This document shows, piece after piece, positions 25,180 to 36,446 of a stretch of DNA of 64,000 nt. The stretch is taken from NCBI RefSeq assembly GCF_963678635.1, contig NC_087070.1:7350539-7414538 (forward strand), read 5' to 3'. The notes under the pieces were generated by a model. The model ran no database searches and was not told the origin of the DNA. It saw only the letters and a list, made by a program, of their open reading frames with translations. The position numbers and the translations under genes were made by a program. Numbering within the stretch: the stretch's first letter is position 1; each line of letters opens with the position of its first letter. The stretch is from Symsagittifera roscoffensis. Its lineage: Eukaryota; Xenacoelomorpha; Acoela; Convolutidae.

Positions 25180-26085
25180 TCATTATTTACTGGTTTGTTC
25201 CGGATCGGATTTGCGCATTGGTGGTTCCTCTGATGTAAAATGTGAAATGTTTTTCAAGTTTTTCTTCTGTTTCAATTGAGTCAGTCGAATAACGTGCTCA
25301 CAACGCGATTTTTTTGAACAAGGTATCAAAACAGTGAAGTTAAAAAGTTTAGTAATAACATAGTTTTCCGAGAAACTCACAGCGACGCTGAATCTGGAAA
25401 TCAAACACTGTTCTTTTCGAGTGTTGCATTATAGTTAAACGAAATCACAAGTATTATTTCCCTTGCGATAAGCAAGGGTATTGCAACCGGGTACTGGACT
25501 TCTTTTCCCGTATGTAACATTCGCCCGGAAGATACATATCGACAGAAAATAAAACTAAGTCCTAAGACGACTGGCCAACGTCTAAACAGAGCTTTACATG
25601 CTTTTCACCGTCTCTACCAAGCCAGTACTTTCGGTGGTCTTTCTAACATCGGGTCGACAAAAACGTTACTGCTTTCGGCTTCGGTCAAAACACTCAAATT
25701 AACTAGATTACATGCAGAAATAGTGAGCTCATGGCTGGGTCTCAGTATCCCCAGACCACGAGGTCACTCCTAAAATCAGGGCTACTACTACTTATTGAAT
25801 TATTATTGTTTTTGTTCAGTAGATAAAAATCATCATTTCCGTCGAAGATGGATCAACCCTTTCCCCCAACTCCTAGCTTCTCATCCTAGCAAAATGAATT
25901 CAGATGTTAATTAAATTCAACTCAAGACATGACAGGGAAGCTAAAAGTTTATATAAGTTAATAAAAGTTCCAGTCCCGAGACCCCTCCGGATTCCTGAAT
26001 CCGGGGAAATAAGACCTTTATCTTCCTCCCGGAAAGCTGTCTTCCACCCTTCACCGTTGTTCGCAACGGCCTTGCAACTATTGTA
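25180..26085. repeat. Inverted diverged copies of the same repeat family
   Basis: About 25180-25480 is an inverted match to 10560-10860. About 25500-26085 is an inverted match to about 6460-6950 (CCCAGACCACGAGGT, TCGACCCGAT-type and CCGGATTC/GAATCCGG blocks). The family's pieces therefore occur here in a different order and orientation from 5.5-10.9 kb. Confidence 0.75.
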
Positions 26086-26900
26086 GCGACACAATAGTTG
26101 CAACTCGGAGCGGTCTCTGCTACTTTTGCAATTTGTTGTTGTTTCTCAATCACAATTTTCGTTGTTAACGCTATCGCAACTAATGTGTTGTGTTTTTCTT
26201 CCGGTTTTCTGCCAAAACGACCGTTTTTGACGTTTCCTAGAATTGTTACGTCATCAAATCGATTTTTTAAAATTAAGGAATTTCCGCATACTTCAGCCTT
26301 CACGATTAGTCCAATCGTTCGAATAACGCTCTTATTCCTTCAAAACCGCCAATTCGGAAGGTTCGCTGCTAAAAACTCGAATCTGCTGAATCTGCATTTT
26401 GGTGCATTCTGGTCGAATGTTACATACTCCCCGGACAGTCCGGTCAATGTCCTCATTGAATCTCGCAATGTTCGTAAAATAGGTACAGTGTCATCGAACA
26501 GAATTTACAAAATGCACGAAATTACTTTTATCTGCGTCATATCGACTCACTGCAGAATAAAAATGGCATCATACTACATCACTATAGCCTTCAAATTCTT
26601 TCATTAATCTGCACATTAAGGATATGACCTAAGATACAAACTTCTTTTCCGACTTCCAATGTCAATGTCCTGATTAAAAAAATTTTCTCCTAGATTTCAA
26701 ACGTGTTGGTTTGCAGGACAGTCCTGCCAACCAACAAGCTAAAATTATCCTACTATGCTTCTTCACTTCGGAAATCTTGCTTGTTATTGTCCTGAATATT
26801 AAAACTAAGAAACTCAGTGTTTAGAAAGAACAATGAAACAATCTCCCTCTTCGAGAGATTACCCAAGCCTTTCATATCACCACAGTGATATGAAAGCTGG
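26060..26900. repeat. Three short hairpins
   Basis: There are three near-perfect palindromes. GCAACTATTGT pairs with ACAATAGTTGC at 26076-26103. TTGGTTTGCAGGAC pairs with GTCCTGCCAACCAA around 26708-26737. CTTTCATATCAC pairs with GTGATATGAAAG around 26870-26897. The rest of the stretch up to 27227 is AT-rich with no supported gene. Confidence 0.6.
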
Positions 26901-27227
26901 AATAATTAAATATACTCTTTACTCAAGCCTTTCTAAATAAATAATAAGTAAGTGTCTCTAAAGCCACTTAACTAAAGTCAAAATGCAAGTTTATAAATGC
27001 AACAAATTTTTTAATGTTCAAAACTCAACTAAATGTTTCAGTTTTCAATTACAACTTGGTTGCTTGGTTTCTCACTTGAGTTTTTTTACACACATAAAAC
27101 AATTCTGAGTTTTAACTTCTTCTTCATCACTCCTTTGTTTTCTTCTTTTTTTTGTCGTTTAGAAGTTCTAAAGCTTCTAAATTCTTCTAATTTCGTCTCT
27201 TTTTGCATCTCGTTTTTCGGCCATTCG

Positions 27228-29243
27228 TCAATGTTCCATCTCTTCCTCCTGTGATACTGACTCTGCACTTTCAGTTTCTGTGTCTTGCATTACATCATTA
27301 GCTATTCTGACGCTGTTGGAAGCAGTCCTCCAACACTTCTGCACTTCTACCCTCTGTTTGCAACAAGGTAGGGGATCCACGTTAGATTCTCTGTTTCGGC
27401 AGAAGCTGTTGTGGAGACACAACGTCACATTTCTCTCCAAATCTTCCTTCAACATCTCTTCCTTCTCCTTTCCACTACGTTCACTTGTCCTGGAAATTCG
27501 TTTTACAACGGTGATCACTGCATTCCGATGAGTCACTAAAGCTCGCTTGAAAGCTCCTGCTCATATGTCCAGTTGATATCCACTGTATACTCTGCCGTGC
27601 TTCGACATATGCTTTTTGGCATATTCGTACAACCATGCAGTCATGTTAGCTCTGAACCATGGCATCAATCGTTTTCTTGCCCCTATCTTCTTCACTTCCA
27701 TCGGAATGTTTAGGATCTTGCACATTGTCTCAAAAAGATCTAAATCTTTTAGACAATCCAATTTCCGCAACTGTTCTCTCGTCGGTGCCTCCTGTCTATT
27801 GTTCTTTTTCACATGAGCTTCCAGCCATCGTATTGCCATCATAACTCCCACTATCACTATTGTTATGGGCTGTGATGAGTCTGGTAAACCCATGGAGAGC
27901 AGCTCTCCAGAGTCCCAGATCAACACCAGATTACTACGCTTGGGATACCACCAGGTCTGCAGCAAACAGTGGCAGGGAAACTCATCATGTGTCAACATGA
28001 TGCTCCTCCAATTGCGTTTTCCCGAAGCTTCCAGCAATGGTTCCACTTCCATCATCACTCGGTGGACTTCATCATTCTCGTCTACTGTATTGTAATCTGT
28101 AACAGTTGATCCTCTCTGTTTCTGTCTCTCAAAGTCACTGAAGTTCCCACTCACGTATCCTATGAACTTCTTTCCCAGTATCGATTCCAACTCCTCCTTG
28201 GTTCTCTCTGGAACTGCTGACAACATCTTACATAGCAACTCGTACGATTTTTCGGACACTCTCGTTAGTCTCACACACTTTGGCACTGAGAATGCTTGAT
28301 CCACGATCGTTCTCGTACTCCTTACATCCACAGCTACAAAATGCACTGGGTATCTGCTCTTGCACATCGGAGCCAATGTCGATCCCACCAAATATCGTGC
28401 TCCTGATGGTCTACAATAAGACTCACTATGTCTAATGTGCATTTCCGTCTCGATCGCTTCCCTCCATTTTCCTATGTACTTTTGCTCAGTTTGCAGAACT
28501 CCTGGGAACACTTCTACACTGATGGCTGTGACCATCTCATGTTTCTGTTCTAGATTCAATAGTGACTCTAAAGAACCAAACATGCTGTAGAATCCTAGTG
28601 CAGTCACTATATTCACCTCGGTTTCTCCATGGCAATCTGCGACAAGTTCCGTTTCCGTTCTTGCTTTCATCACGACATTCCCAAACAATATCGTCAATTG
28701 CTTGTGTTGTCTCTCTAAGGTTTTTACACAATCCAGACCTCCACAAACGTGACCTTCCAGTCCACAGACTTCCGCCAGACAGCTGCGAGGTTTGACCCAG
28801 TCTTCTGGTCCCCAGCCAGGCAACTTCACTTTGTCTTCCCCGTTGCTCCTAGAGGCTGTTATCATCACATTATATATGATGTTCAGGTCACGCAGGTTAC
28901 AATCTGCATTCAGCTCCCTCTGCACGTCTTGTGTCGCCCGTAATATCGAGTCAGCGTTGGGACTAGGACACCATGATGGCCTCATCAATTCCCACACTAC
29001 CATCAAGCTCGTTCTCAGTAATTCATCTGAGAATCCCAACCCAAACTCCACTCTTTTGCCGGATTTTGGTACGGAAGGTGCAGTCACCTCTTCTTCCAAG
29101 ACCAGTCCCAATTTGATCTGAGGATTGGTAGCGCTCTTAATCGTTACAATTCTCGACGTCCAGAATCTTAGCAACACTGCTTGCTCGTAATCGAAGAAGC
29201 AATCGCGTATGTCTTCACTTAGGAAAGGGTTGTACGCTATCAC
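27228..29243 (-). mobile_element. accessory region 6: unknown protein of about 560 codons
   Basis: This is the longest unbroken frame of the downstream block (27561-29243). It is cysteine-containing (CGLEGHVCGGLDC near 28740), with KYIGKWREAIETEMHIRHSE and a short hydrophobic stretch ITIVIVGVMMAI near 27850. That hydrophobic run is too short and isolated to call an envelope protein. Function unknown. A further low-complexity basic stretch follows to 27228. Confidence 0.45.
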
Positions 29244-29431
29244 TATGATTCCGGATACGTAGCTGTACGACTTCTTCTTGATCGGTCCACAGTACTCCCT
29301 GGATTTCGGCAGTGCCCCATGGATTCTTTAGTGAGTCTCAGCTCCTTGTTTGAAAATCTCCTGATTTCGTCTATCTTTCTCATGGGCTCTAACTCCTCGG
29401 GTTCTTTCATATTCACCCTAATCGGTTTGCT

Positions 29432-32053
29432 TTACTGCATATCCAGCAGTGCTAGCAAGAGTAAGGCTTTCGCTCGCTCATCGCCCTCCCTCAGAAATTT
29501 AACACCGGTGTTCAATGCAGGTACTGAAATCTGCTCTATCATGAATCGAATGAAACAGAGAGCGTCTCTCCGCTTCGCACACGCTACTGCTGCTCCCTCT
29601 TGGATTATCAGATCCCTCAGGTTAGTCATAAGGAAAACCTTCTCTTCCTTTGACCTCTTCCTTTCTTCTGAATCATATTCTTCGCGAGTCAGTCCCATCA
29701 TGCACCAGGCAAACCTCAGTTGTAACTCTGTTCTTACGTAAGGTACTGCCATGAGAGCGTGTATTCTTGGCGCAGTCCTCATCTCTTCTTCGAAGTACCG
29801 TAACACCACTGCTTTCCATGGAAGGCTCACCAACTGCTCCATCGTTTCTGCCTGTATCTCAGACGACGCTAAAGTCCCGTACGCCTTCTGCTTGAGGGTG
29901 GTGCCTTGCAACATTGTCTCCAGATAACCCTCCATGGCACTCTTGTCTTCCAGAGCTATCACATACCCTCTAGCCGAGTTTCGGTACTCCAACATCTCCA
30001 TGTATCCACCGGCGGGTTCATCTATCGACACAGCCTCCGATACTGTCAGTCGGTTATACTCTACTGGTACTAGTTGTCCTGGGACATTTCTCTTTCCGTG
30101 ATTCATGGGAGATGGCTTAAAGTATTTCATTGGGTTCTCTCCACATTGGCTGAGTATTTCCTTTTCTAAGGTTGCTCCAGTCAGAGTGCGGTCACTCCTT
30201 TTGGAATTATAACCTGTTGACTTTATTCCCGCCATGAGAATGGGTGGCACCATCGCTATATCAGTCAACATTTTATCCGTGCCAGGCAATTGATAATCAC
30301 CTTGTCCCAAATCCATGACCTCTTCGACTCGTTTCCTTTTCGCTGAATTGACAGCTTTTATCGATATCTCCGAATCCACCTTCGTCTTTCCTACTCTCCT
30401 CGGCATCACTCTGCTGCCTAACTTCAATTTCATCTCGTTGATCTTATCAATCACCGTGCGGTGTCATCTTGATGGGAGAGTTCGCTTCAATTTCATCAGT
30501 GCTTGAGTCAATCAACAACTCAGTCAATCTCCCTTCACACTTATCAAGCTTATCAAGGACTTCCCGCATCAACGGTCGGTTGAGACCTGTTTTCAAAATG
30601 GACTGGGTCCCATAGCTCTGAACTACTGTCCAGACTTCTTCCATGAACGCAACTCTGTCCAATCTACATCCCGTCCTATTTTCATGGTCTCGGTGATGTA
30701 CTTCCCACTCTTCTTCGCGCAACGTTCCCAAGAAAGGTACTCTGGCTGAGCCCTCTATTCTTCTTCTTCTAGGTGATTCCATGAGGATTCTTTGTTCGTT
30801 ATTTCTTGAATTGCCAGGAGAGCTGCTCTCCGGCAAATTCCGTTTCATTTCCATAAAGGCTGACGGAGGCTCCAGTGTCGAAACGCCTTCATCCGCTGGC
30901 TCAGTCGTCTCCAACGTATCCGCGTTGTTCTCAAGATCACTGAAGATATTGAAATCCAGGCTGGATACTCCTCCTGTCGATGCCCTGTCGTCTTCCCCAC
31001 CAGCTTGACTTGCATCTTGTTGCATGGGTTCTTCGGTTTGACGGCTTCCTCCTTGTCCGTCATCTCCTTCTGACATATCTTTCTTTGAGCTCGAGGGTCC
31101 TTGTTTATCATTGTCGGTTCCTTCCGGAAACTTCGGTATGATCAATGTACCAGCCGATCTATCTTCCTCTTCTCCATGGACCACTTTGATTTCCTCACAA
31201 CCGAAGGTTGCTAGGAAGGTTCTCGTTCGCAGTGTTCCTACTACCGTCAACTCCGGTTTCACACTAGTCAGGATCAAGGAGGCCTCAGGCAGTTCGGTCC
31301 TGCCTCTCATTTTCAAAGGCGCTAAGCCCAATTCCTCGTCAAATCTTCCAGGCTTGGGAGTCGCGGCGTTGCTTATTCGCCTTCTCGTCGCTTGATCCGT
31401 ATAGGCAAATCGTGTGTACTGTAACACGGCGGCATTTCTCCCTACAAAGTGTGTTTCCATCGTTGCTACGAAATTCCCTATTCTCCTTTCATTGGTTTCG
31501 AATGCTCTCAACCTAGGAGTTTGTACCACGGAGACTGCTCCGAGCAACATCCTTCTTATCAGAGGGAATTCAGGGATTGCATCCGGCAGCTTCTCGTAAT
31601 CACCCCAGTCTTTCGTCTCTTCTCTCACTTTATGATATGCTGCAGTGAGACGAGGCCTCTGGTTATCTCGCCATTCGTTTTATCATTGGGTCTCAGATTA
31701 CAAAGCTTCGGAAACACCTCGATGTGCCCTCTCTCTACCTCTCCCATGCGATCACGGAAGTGGTCGTCAAAGTTGATGACTGTCATCTCTGGCTCTGATA
31801 TTTTCGCAAATAACAGATCTTCACTCATGAGCTCCCGCAATGTGTGCTGCTCACACCAGTTCAGTACACTACCGTCCACTGCTGATATGAGGTTCAGGTG
31901 CAGCACCGACCTCCTATACGCCTCCACCTTAACGTCAGGGAACGCAAACGTGACTGCTGGTCCATAGATCACTGTCACAAACTCCGTGGCTCCTCTGATC
32001 AATGCTAAGGGATCGGTTCTCATAGCCAAGCTCAGATCTGTTAAAAGGGGCAT
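29432..32053 (-). mobile_element. accessory regions 4 and 5: unknown proteins
   Basis: Two or three consecutive coding blocks. One is acidic and Ser/Thr-rich (about 30447-31628) and ends in a helical segment with VWTVVQSYGTQSILKTGL. The other (29432-30454) is mixed alpha/beta with a basic start (RRVGKTK, KRKRVEEV). No enzyme motif, zinc knuckle or signal peptide is visible. Unknown function; broken. Confidence 0.4.
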
Positions 32054-32096
32054 GCCTCCAACATGTCGTCTAACATCTTCTTCTCTTTCGATAGTC

Positions 32097-33600
32097 TCAT
32101 CTTCTCCCGTTCCAAAGCGATTTTTTTAGTAAGAGATATTGGATAAGAGTGTGTCTCAGGTCTCTTATCTTATTCCACGAGTCCGTGGATTTCTTCATAT
32201 CCAAATTCCTCACTCTCTCTCTCTCATCTGCTCTGGACAACGTGTCAATTTCATTAGTCCTCCCAAGTTTCCGTGGGTAATCGCAATTAGTGTTAGAAGC
32301 CCATCGAACCACAGGTTCTGGTTTCCTTCGGTGAGCAGCATCGCCGGTCCTTTCACGAAACTCTCTGCTCCAAACGTCACGAACAAGGCTAGTAGTTCCA
32401 CTATTGACACTTCCACTACTGCTTGGAGGAATTCCTTTATCAAGTAATGAGAGACTTTCGGGTAGACTTTTGCCAAGAAGGACGCGGTCCATCCGGCTCC
32501 CAGCCCTTCTAGCATGCTGTCTGTCCGTTCAAAACCTTCCTCTCCCTTCACTTCATGGGTCCAGAAGGTTTCCAGGGTAATCTGACACATTCTGTTTACA
32601 AATTCAGCGGTCTTTTCTTCGGCATTTTCCGCCAGGTTCACCTCCTTTAACAAGTAGGCATGGATCTTCGTGATCATCACATGGCCTTGCTCAAAAGCAT
32701 CTGCACCCAATGCCGCTACTCGAGGATTTAGGTGTAGCCACTGGTTGGCTTCCGGCTTGGTTCTCAAAACCATCGCCTCCAAATGAGCTCTAGTCTCTTG
32801 GGAATTTTTCCTTCCTGTGTTTTCACCTGTCACTTCCATTGCTCGGAACCATAAGTCGTTGGACATTGCTACGACCACTCGATGGTCCTCGTCTAATCCC
32901 GGTTTCAGTTTGAGCTGTCGACTGAAATTGGACAGTTCCAACCCCAGCACCTCGTCCAACACCAACATGTGCAGCGCATGGTCCTTGAATCCTCTCATCG
33001 CGTTCGAGATATCTGACCACACTGCAGGTAATTCAGCCCTGAGTGGCCTCAGGTTCTCCATCTCTATCATGCGATTTGGGGCCGATATGATCACATCATA
33101 TTTCCCTTCCGAAAATAAGGTCACGATCGCATACACGAATTTTAGTCCATCCGGGAGATATGCATACCCCGGAGACAACGCGAATACTACTCTCGGTGTC
33201 ACCTTGGTGAACGACCCCTCCTTCGTCGCATCCACCACTTCACCCATCGACTCAAGGATATCTTTTATCGCCGGCCACACAGCATTCTCTGCCGTTGTAG
33301 GATCTCTGAGTCTGCTCAGAAAATCTCTACTGGGTTCATGTCCGTCTGTCTTTGTACCCCTATAGCCAGAGATACCGATTGCAGTAGGTCCAGATCGACC
33401 GCTGCCAACATTATGACGTCCGGCCAAAACAGAGACTTGGAGGTATACACGAACTCTGAATTCGCTACTATCATGATCCTGGCTTTCCTCATTTCTGCTT
33501 TTTCATAGGCGGCGAAGATGGTCTCATCTTTCTTTATCGCTTTCAACCCGCCGTATCTTTGGACATCACCATCTTGATTCACTAGTTTCGGGTATATTCT
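32097..33600 (-). mobile_element. accessory region 3: unknown protein
   Basis: About 400 codons of well-behaved sequence (RVVFALSPGYAYLPDGLKF, LHMLVLDEVLGLELSNFS, LGADAFEQGHVMITKIHAY). It is rich in helices and hydrophobic residues without a clear transmembrane span. I do not recognise the family. Part of the LTR-class fossil. Confidence 0.45.
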
Positions 33601-33629
33601 TTCCTTTACATGACCTGGGGTGAGCTCAC

Positions 33630-34900
33630 TTACCTGAACATCTTCACATGTTGTCCGATCGGCGCCCTTGTCACCAGAAATCTTCCAGGTCTCTCTTTTC
33701 GATTCCCTTCACCATGATTCAATCTCACATCCTGCAATGGTCTCGCGTTCACTGGTCCCATTAAGTTGTTAGAGGGCAGTCCCTCTAGGTCAGCAAATCT
33801 GAAGGCTGTCGTGGAACTGAAATTTATGCTAGCGGCTATCAACCAGTCTACGCCGGTTATCGAGCACAGTCTGCTGACGGATAGCCTCGCTCCATTCAGC
33901 ATCCTCCTTGCATCTTCGATGGAGCTCACCCTCTGGAGATCCAGCTTCATTAATTCATCTTTGTATACATGCCAGGGAGATGGTATGGGCCTTGACCACA
34001 TCAATGAGCCTCTGCCCGGGCGTCTCTCCTCTCGACTGGTACTTGTCGTCTCCGATCTCGTGTCCGATCTGGACGTGCTGGCTGTCTCTTCGATTGGGTT
34101 GACAGGTCCTATTCTTCTCCTAGGATGGATGGTCCTCCTCATCGGCGCTTCTCCCAATCCATCCTGAACGTCTGTCCTTTGACCTGGTTCGCTGGAGCTC
34201 TGTTTTCTGTAGTTCGTGACGGCCGGGACCGTCCCCAGGCGTGTTTCCAGGCTAGGAGGCACAAAGTTGGTAATCACCGCGTCATTCGATGTTTCTTCTT
34301 CCTTTAGCACTCCTGTGTCAAAGAGTTCTGCTTCTAACTCATCCAATCGCTCCTGGAAGACTCTGTTCAGCCAAGCCTGTCCTTCTATACTATCGAAGTG
34401 GATGCCGTCTGTGGCCAGCCTGGCCTGATCCATCGCTCTCAACTCATGTTCGATGTCCATGAGGATCATCCTTCCGGCATTCCGACTTGCGAGATTCCTC
34501 AAAATACTGTTACACCTGACCACTCCTTCGTTGTGCCTTCTCCCTGCTGCTGTCAAGCCTCTTGTATTCATAGGCACAGTACAAACGGTCAGTACCGCGC
34601 AGTTGAACTTCTGCCAGAGAGTAGTGAACAAGCACACCATCATCGATTCCCATAGTGCTTCATCTTATCCAAACTTCTCGAGATGTGGTTCTTTCCAGTC
34701 TGGATCATCACACTGGGAATCCTCCCTGGATTCATCAGTTCCACCATCCGGTATAACTGGGCTATAGTCGCTCTTCCGAAGGCCATCACTGTGGTGACCC
34801 AGGAGGTCCTCAAATTCGATAGTACTCTGACCAAGCTGTCTCCCAGTATCAGATGCGACGTCCCCAGTGGCGGTTTTTGTAGGTTTACTGCCGGGTTCTA
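33630..34900 (-). mobile_element. accessory region 2: SGNH-hydrolase-like
   Basis: IQTGKNHIS (about 34690-34720) fits block III (G-x-N) of the SGNH/GDSL esterase fold. LATDGIHFDSIEGQAW (about 34365-34415) fits block V (D-x-x-H) with the helix that usually follows. The spacing suits the fold. The block I serine is not clear to me. Esterase domains are known in some retroelements (for example ORF1 of CR1 LINEs), but one downstream of integrase in a gypsy-type element is unusual. The remaining part is a low-complexity, Arg/Ser-rich tail. Confidence 0.55.
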
Positions 34901-36079
34901 TGTCGCTCGATTGAAGCAAGCTCTCGGATCTGTCTCCGGAACTCCCGTGAAGTTATATCTCAATTGATTGTTCTTTTTTATGTCTATTACACGTGACACT
35001 TTCTTCGCTGGCATCTTCTGTATTCTTCTTTCTGGGGCCTTAGAGCTCCCCATTAATGGCGTCACGTCGCTTATCCCCTGTCTGATCACGGTCTGGGAGA
35101 GTCGTACTCTGCCCGTGTCGTCGATCGTTCCATAGGGTGCAGTCACCCCGGAACCTGGCGCATTCTTGTTGGCGACCAGTCGTCCAGCTGTCTCTATCAG
35201 CTTCCTCACTGTTTGTTCCACGACGGGGTCACCCAAGGTGTCACTAGGGTCCGGGATTGTCACGCGATCTGTCGTTGTCTGACTCATTTCTCGAGGCGTC
35301 AAGAGCTCCATCGGGGACTTCCCACGAGGAACACTCCTTGCAGGTATCACTTCCTCCACGGCCGTTGTCAACGCCATCCGTTCCGATCGCTCCTTGTAGT
35401 CCTGCCTCAAGCGCACAATTTCTTGACCCTGCTTTTTGTTACAGTCTTCGAACAATTTTTTCCACATGTCTCTGTCGTTCTCCGCAATGAGCATGGTCTT
35501 AGTCACCTCATCCAGCTCCTTTTTCGTTCTTTCCAGTTCGTCCTTCATCCCATCCAGATCTTGCATGGTTTCGTTCGTCTGAACCTTTTGTTCTACTTTC
35601 GCCCTCTTTGGTGGCACAGCTGCTCTCAGTGGTGAACCAGACGAGGCAGCCTCGCTGTTCATCTCCTGATGCATTCTCGTCAGCCCAGGTTTGGGCTTGG
35701 AGGGCATAGGCATCTCACCTGATTGGTAAGTCCTAGAACTTCCCAGTCCAGGCTCATTCGCCAAGTCACTCCCTGAGAGAGCCCCGTTTCTCCACCTCAT
35801 CACTCTCGTGTTCGGGCGGTCTAGTACTCCCCTCTCTCCATATGCTGCCATCAACAGGACTTCCGTGGGGCGGTCCCCACGGTTGTCATGCCCCAAGATG
35901 TTGATCAGGGCGGTCAGCAACATGACTACCTCTGGGTCCTCCAGAGCAAAGTCTCGATCCATTAGCCGACGATAGATCGCATCTATCATCGGTCCTACAT
36001 ATGCCTCTGTCAGGTCCATCAATTCATCCAAGTTGAAATTATCCATTCTGTTCTTCAAGTTCGATTCGGTTTGATTCAA
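34898..36079 (-). mobile_element. accessory region 1: coiled-coil protein
   Basis: Open coding sequence of about 390 codons downstream of integrase. The N-terminal 70 residues look helical (LDELMDLTEAYVGPMIDAIY). A Pro/Gly/Ser-rich linker follows, then a heptad-like coiled coil (DGMKDELERTKKELDEVTK and onwards, about 35420-35560). No enzyme motif and no membrane segment are visible. It could be a second structural protein. Function unknown; part of the LTR-class fossil. Confidence 0.55.
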
Positions 36080-36446
36080 AGGTTTGACTCAAGTGAGTAA
36101 TTAAATGATCAATCAGGATCTAGAAAAGAGGTCACGAATATCACACTTGTCATTTTCACCTTAACATATATCGTTAAAATTTACTTAAAAACAGTCAGAT
36201 AAAAAGATTTTTATCCTAAAATTTATTAAAATCAATCGGTCGCTAATTTTTTGGAATTGACCTAAGATTGGACAGTCCAAACTTTGGATCTATTCCTAAG
36301 ATCGTCATTCAGTTGTTCATGGTCACTAACCCCTTCTTACCCACGACCTTAATAACATAACACATAACATAACATAACACACATATCACACATATCACAC
36401 ACTACACACAACTTAGTCTTTAGCCTAACACCCTCTTGCACGTCAC
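36080..36446. other. Non-coding gap inside the Ty3/gypsy fossil
   Basis: AT-rich stretch between the integrase region and the downstream coding block, with a CATAACATAACA / CACATATCACACA simple-sequence run (about 36350-36415). It could hold a promoter or splice signal for the downstream genes, or mark the joint between two elements. Nothing in it is diagnostic. Confidence 0.4.

Noticed and set aside
26098-26607. Plus-strand open frame with a hydrophobic start
   Set aside because: Lies over hairpins and an old repeat copy, has no recognisable domain, and an equally long antisense frame exists.
27561-29243. Envelope gene for the gypsy-type fossil
   Set aside because: No signal peptide, no convincing transmembrane anchor and no furin-like site; the single short hydrophobic run is insufficient.
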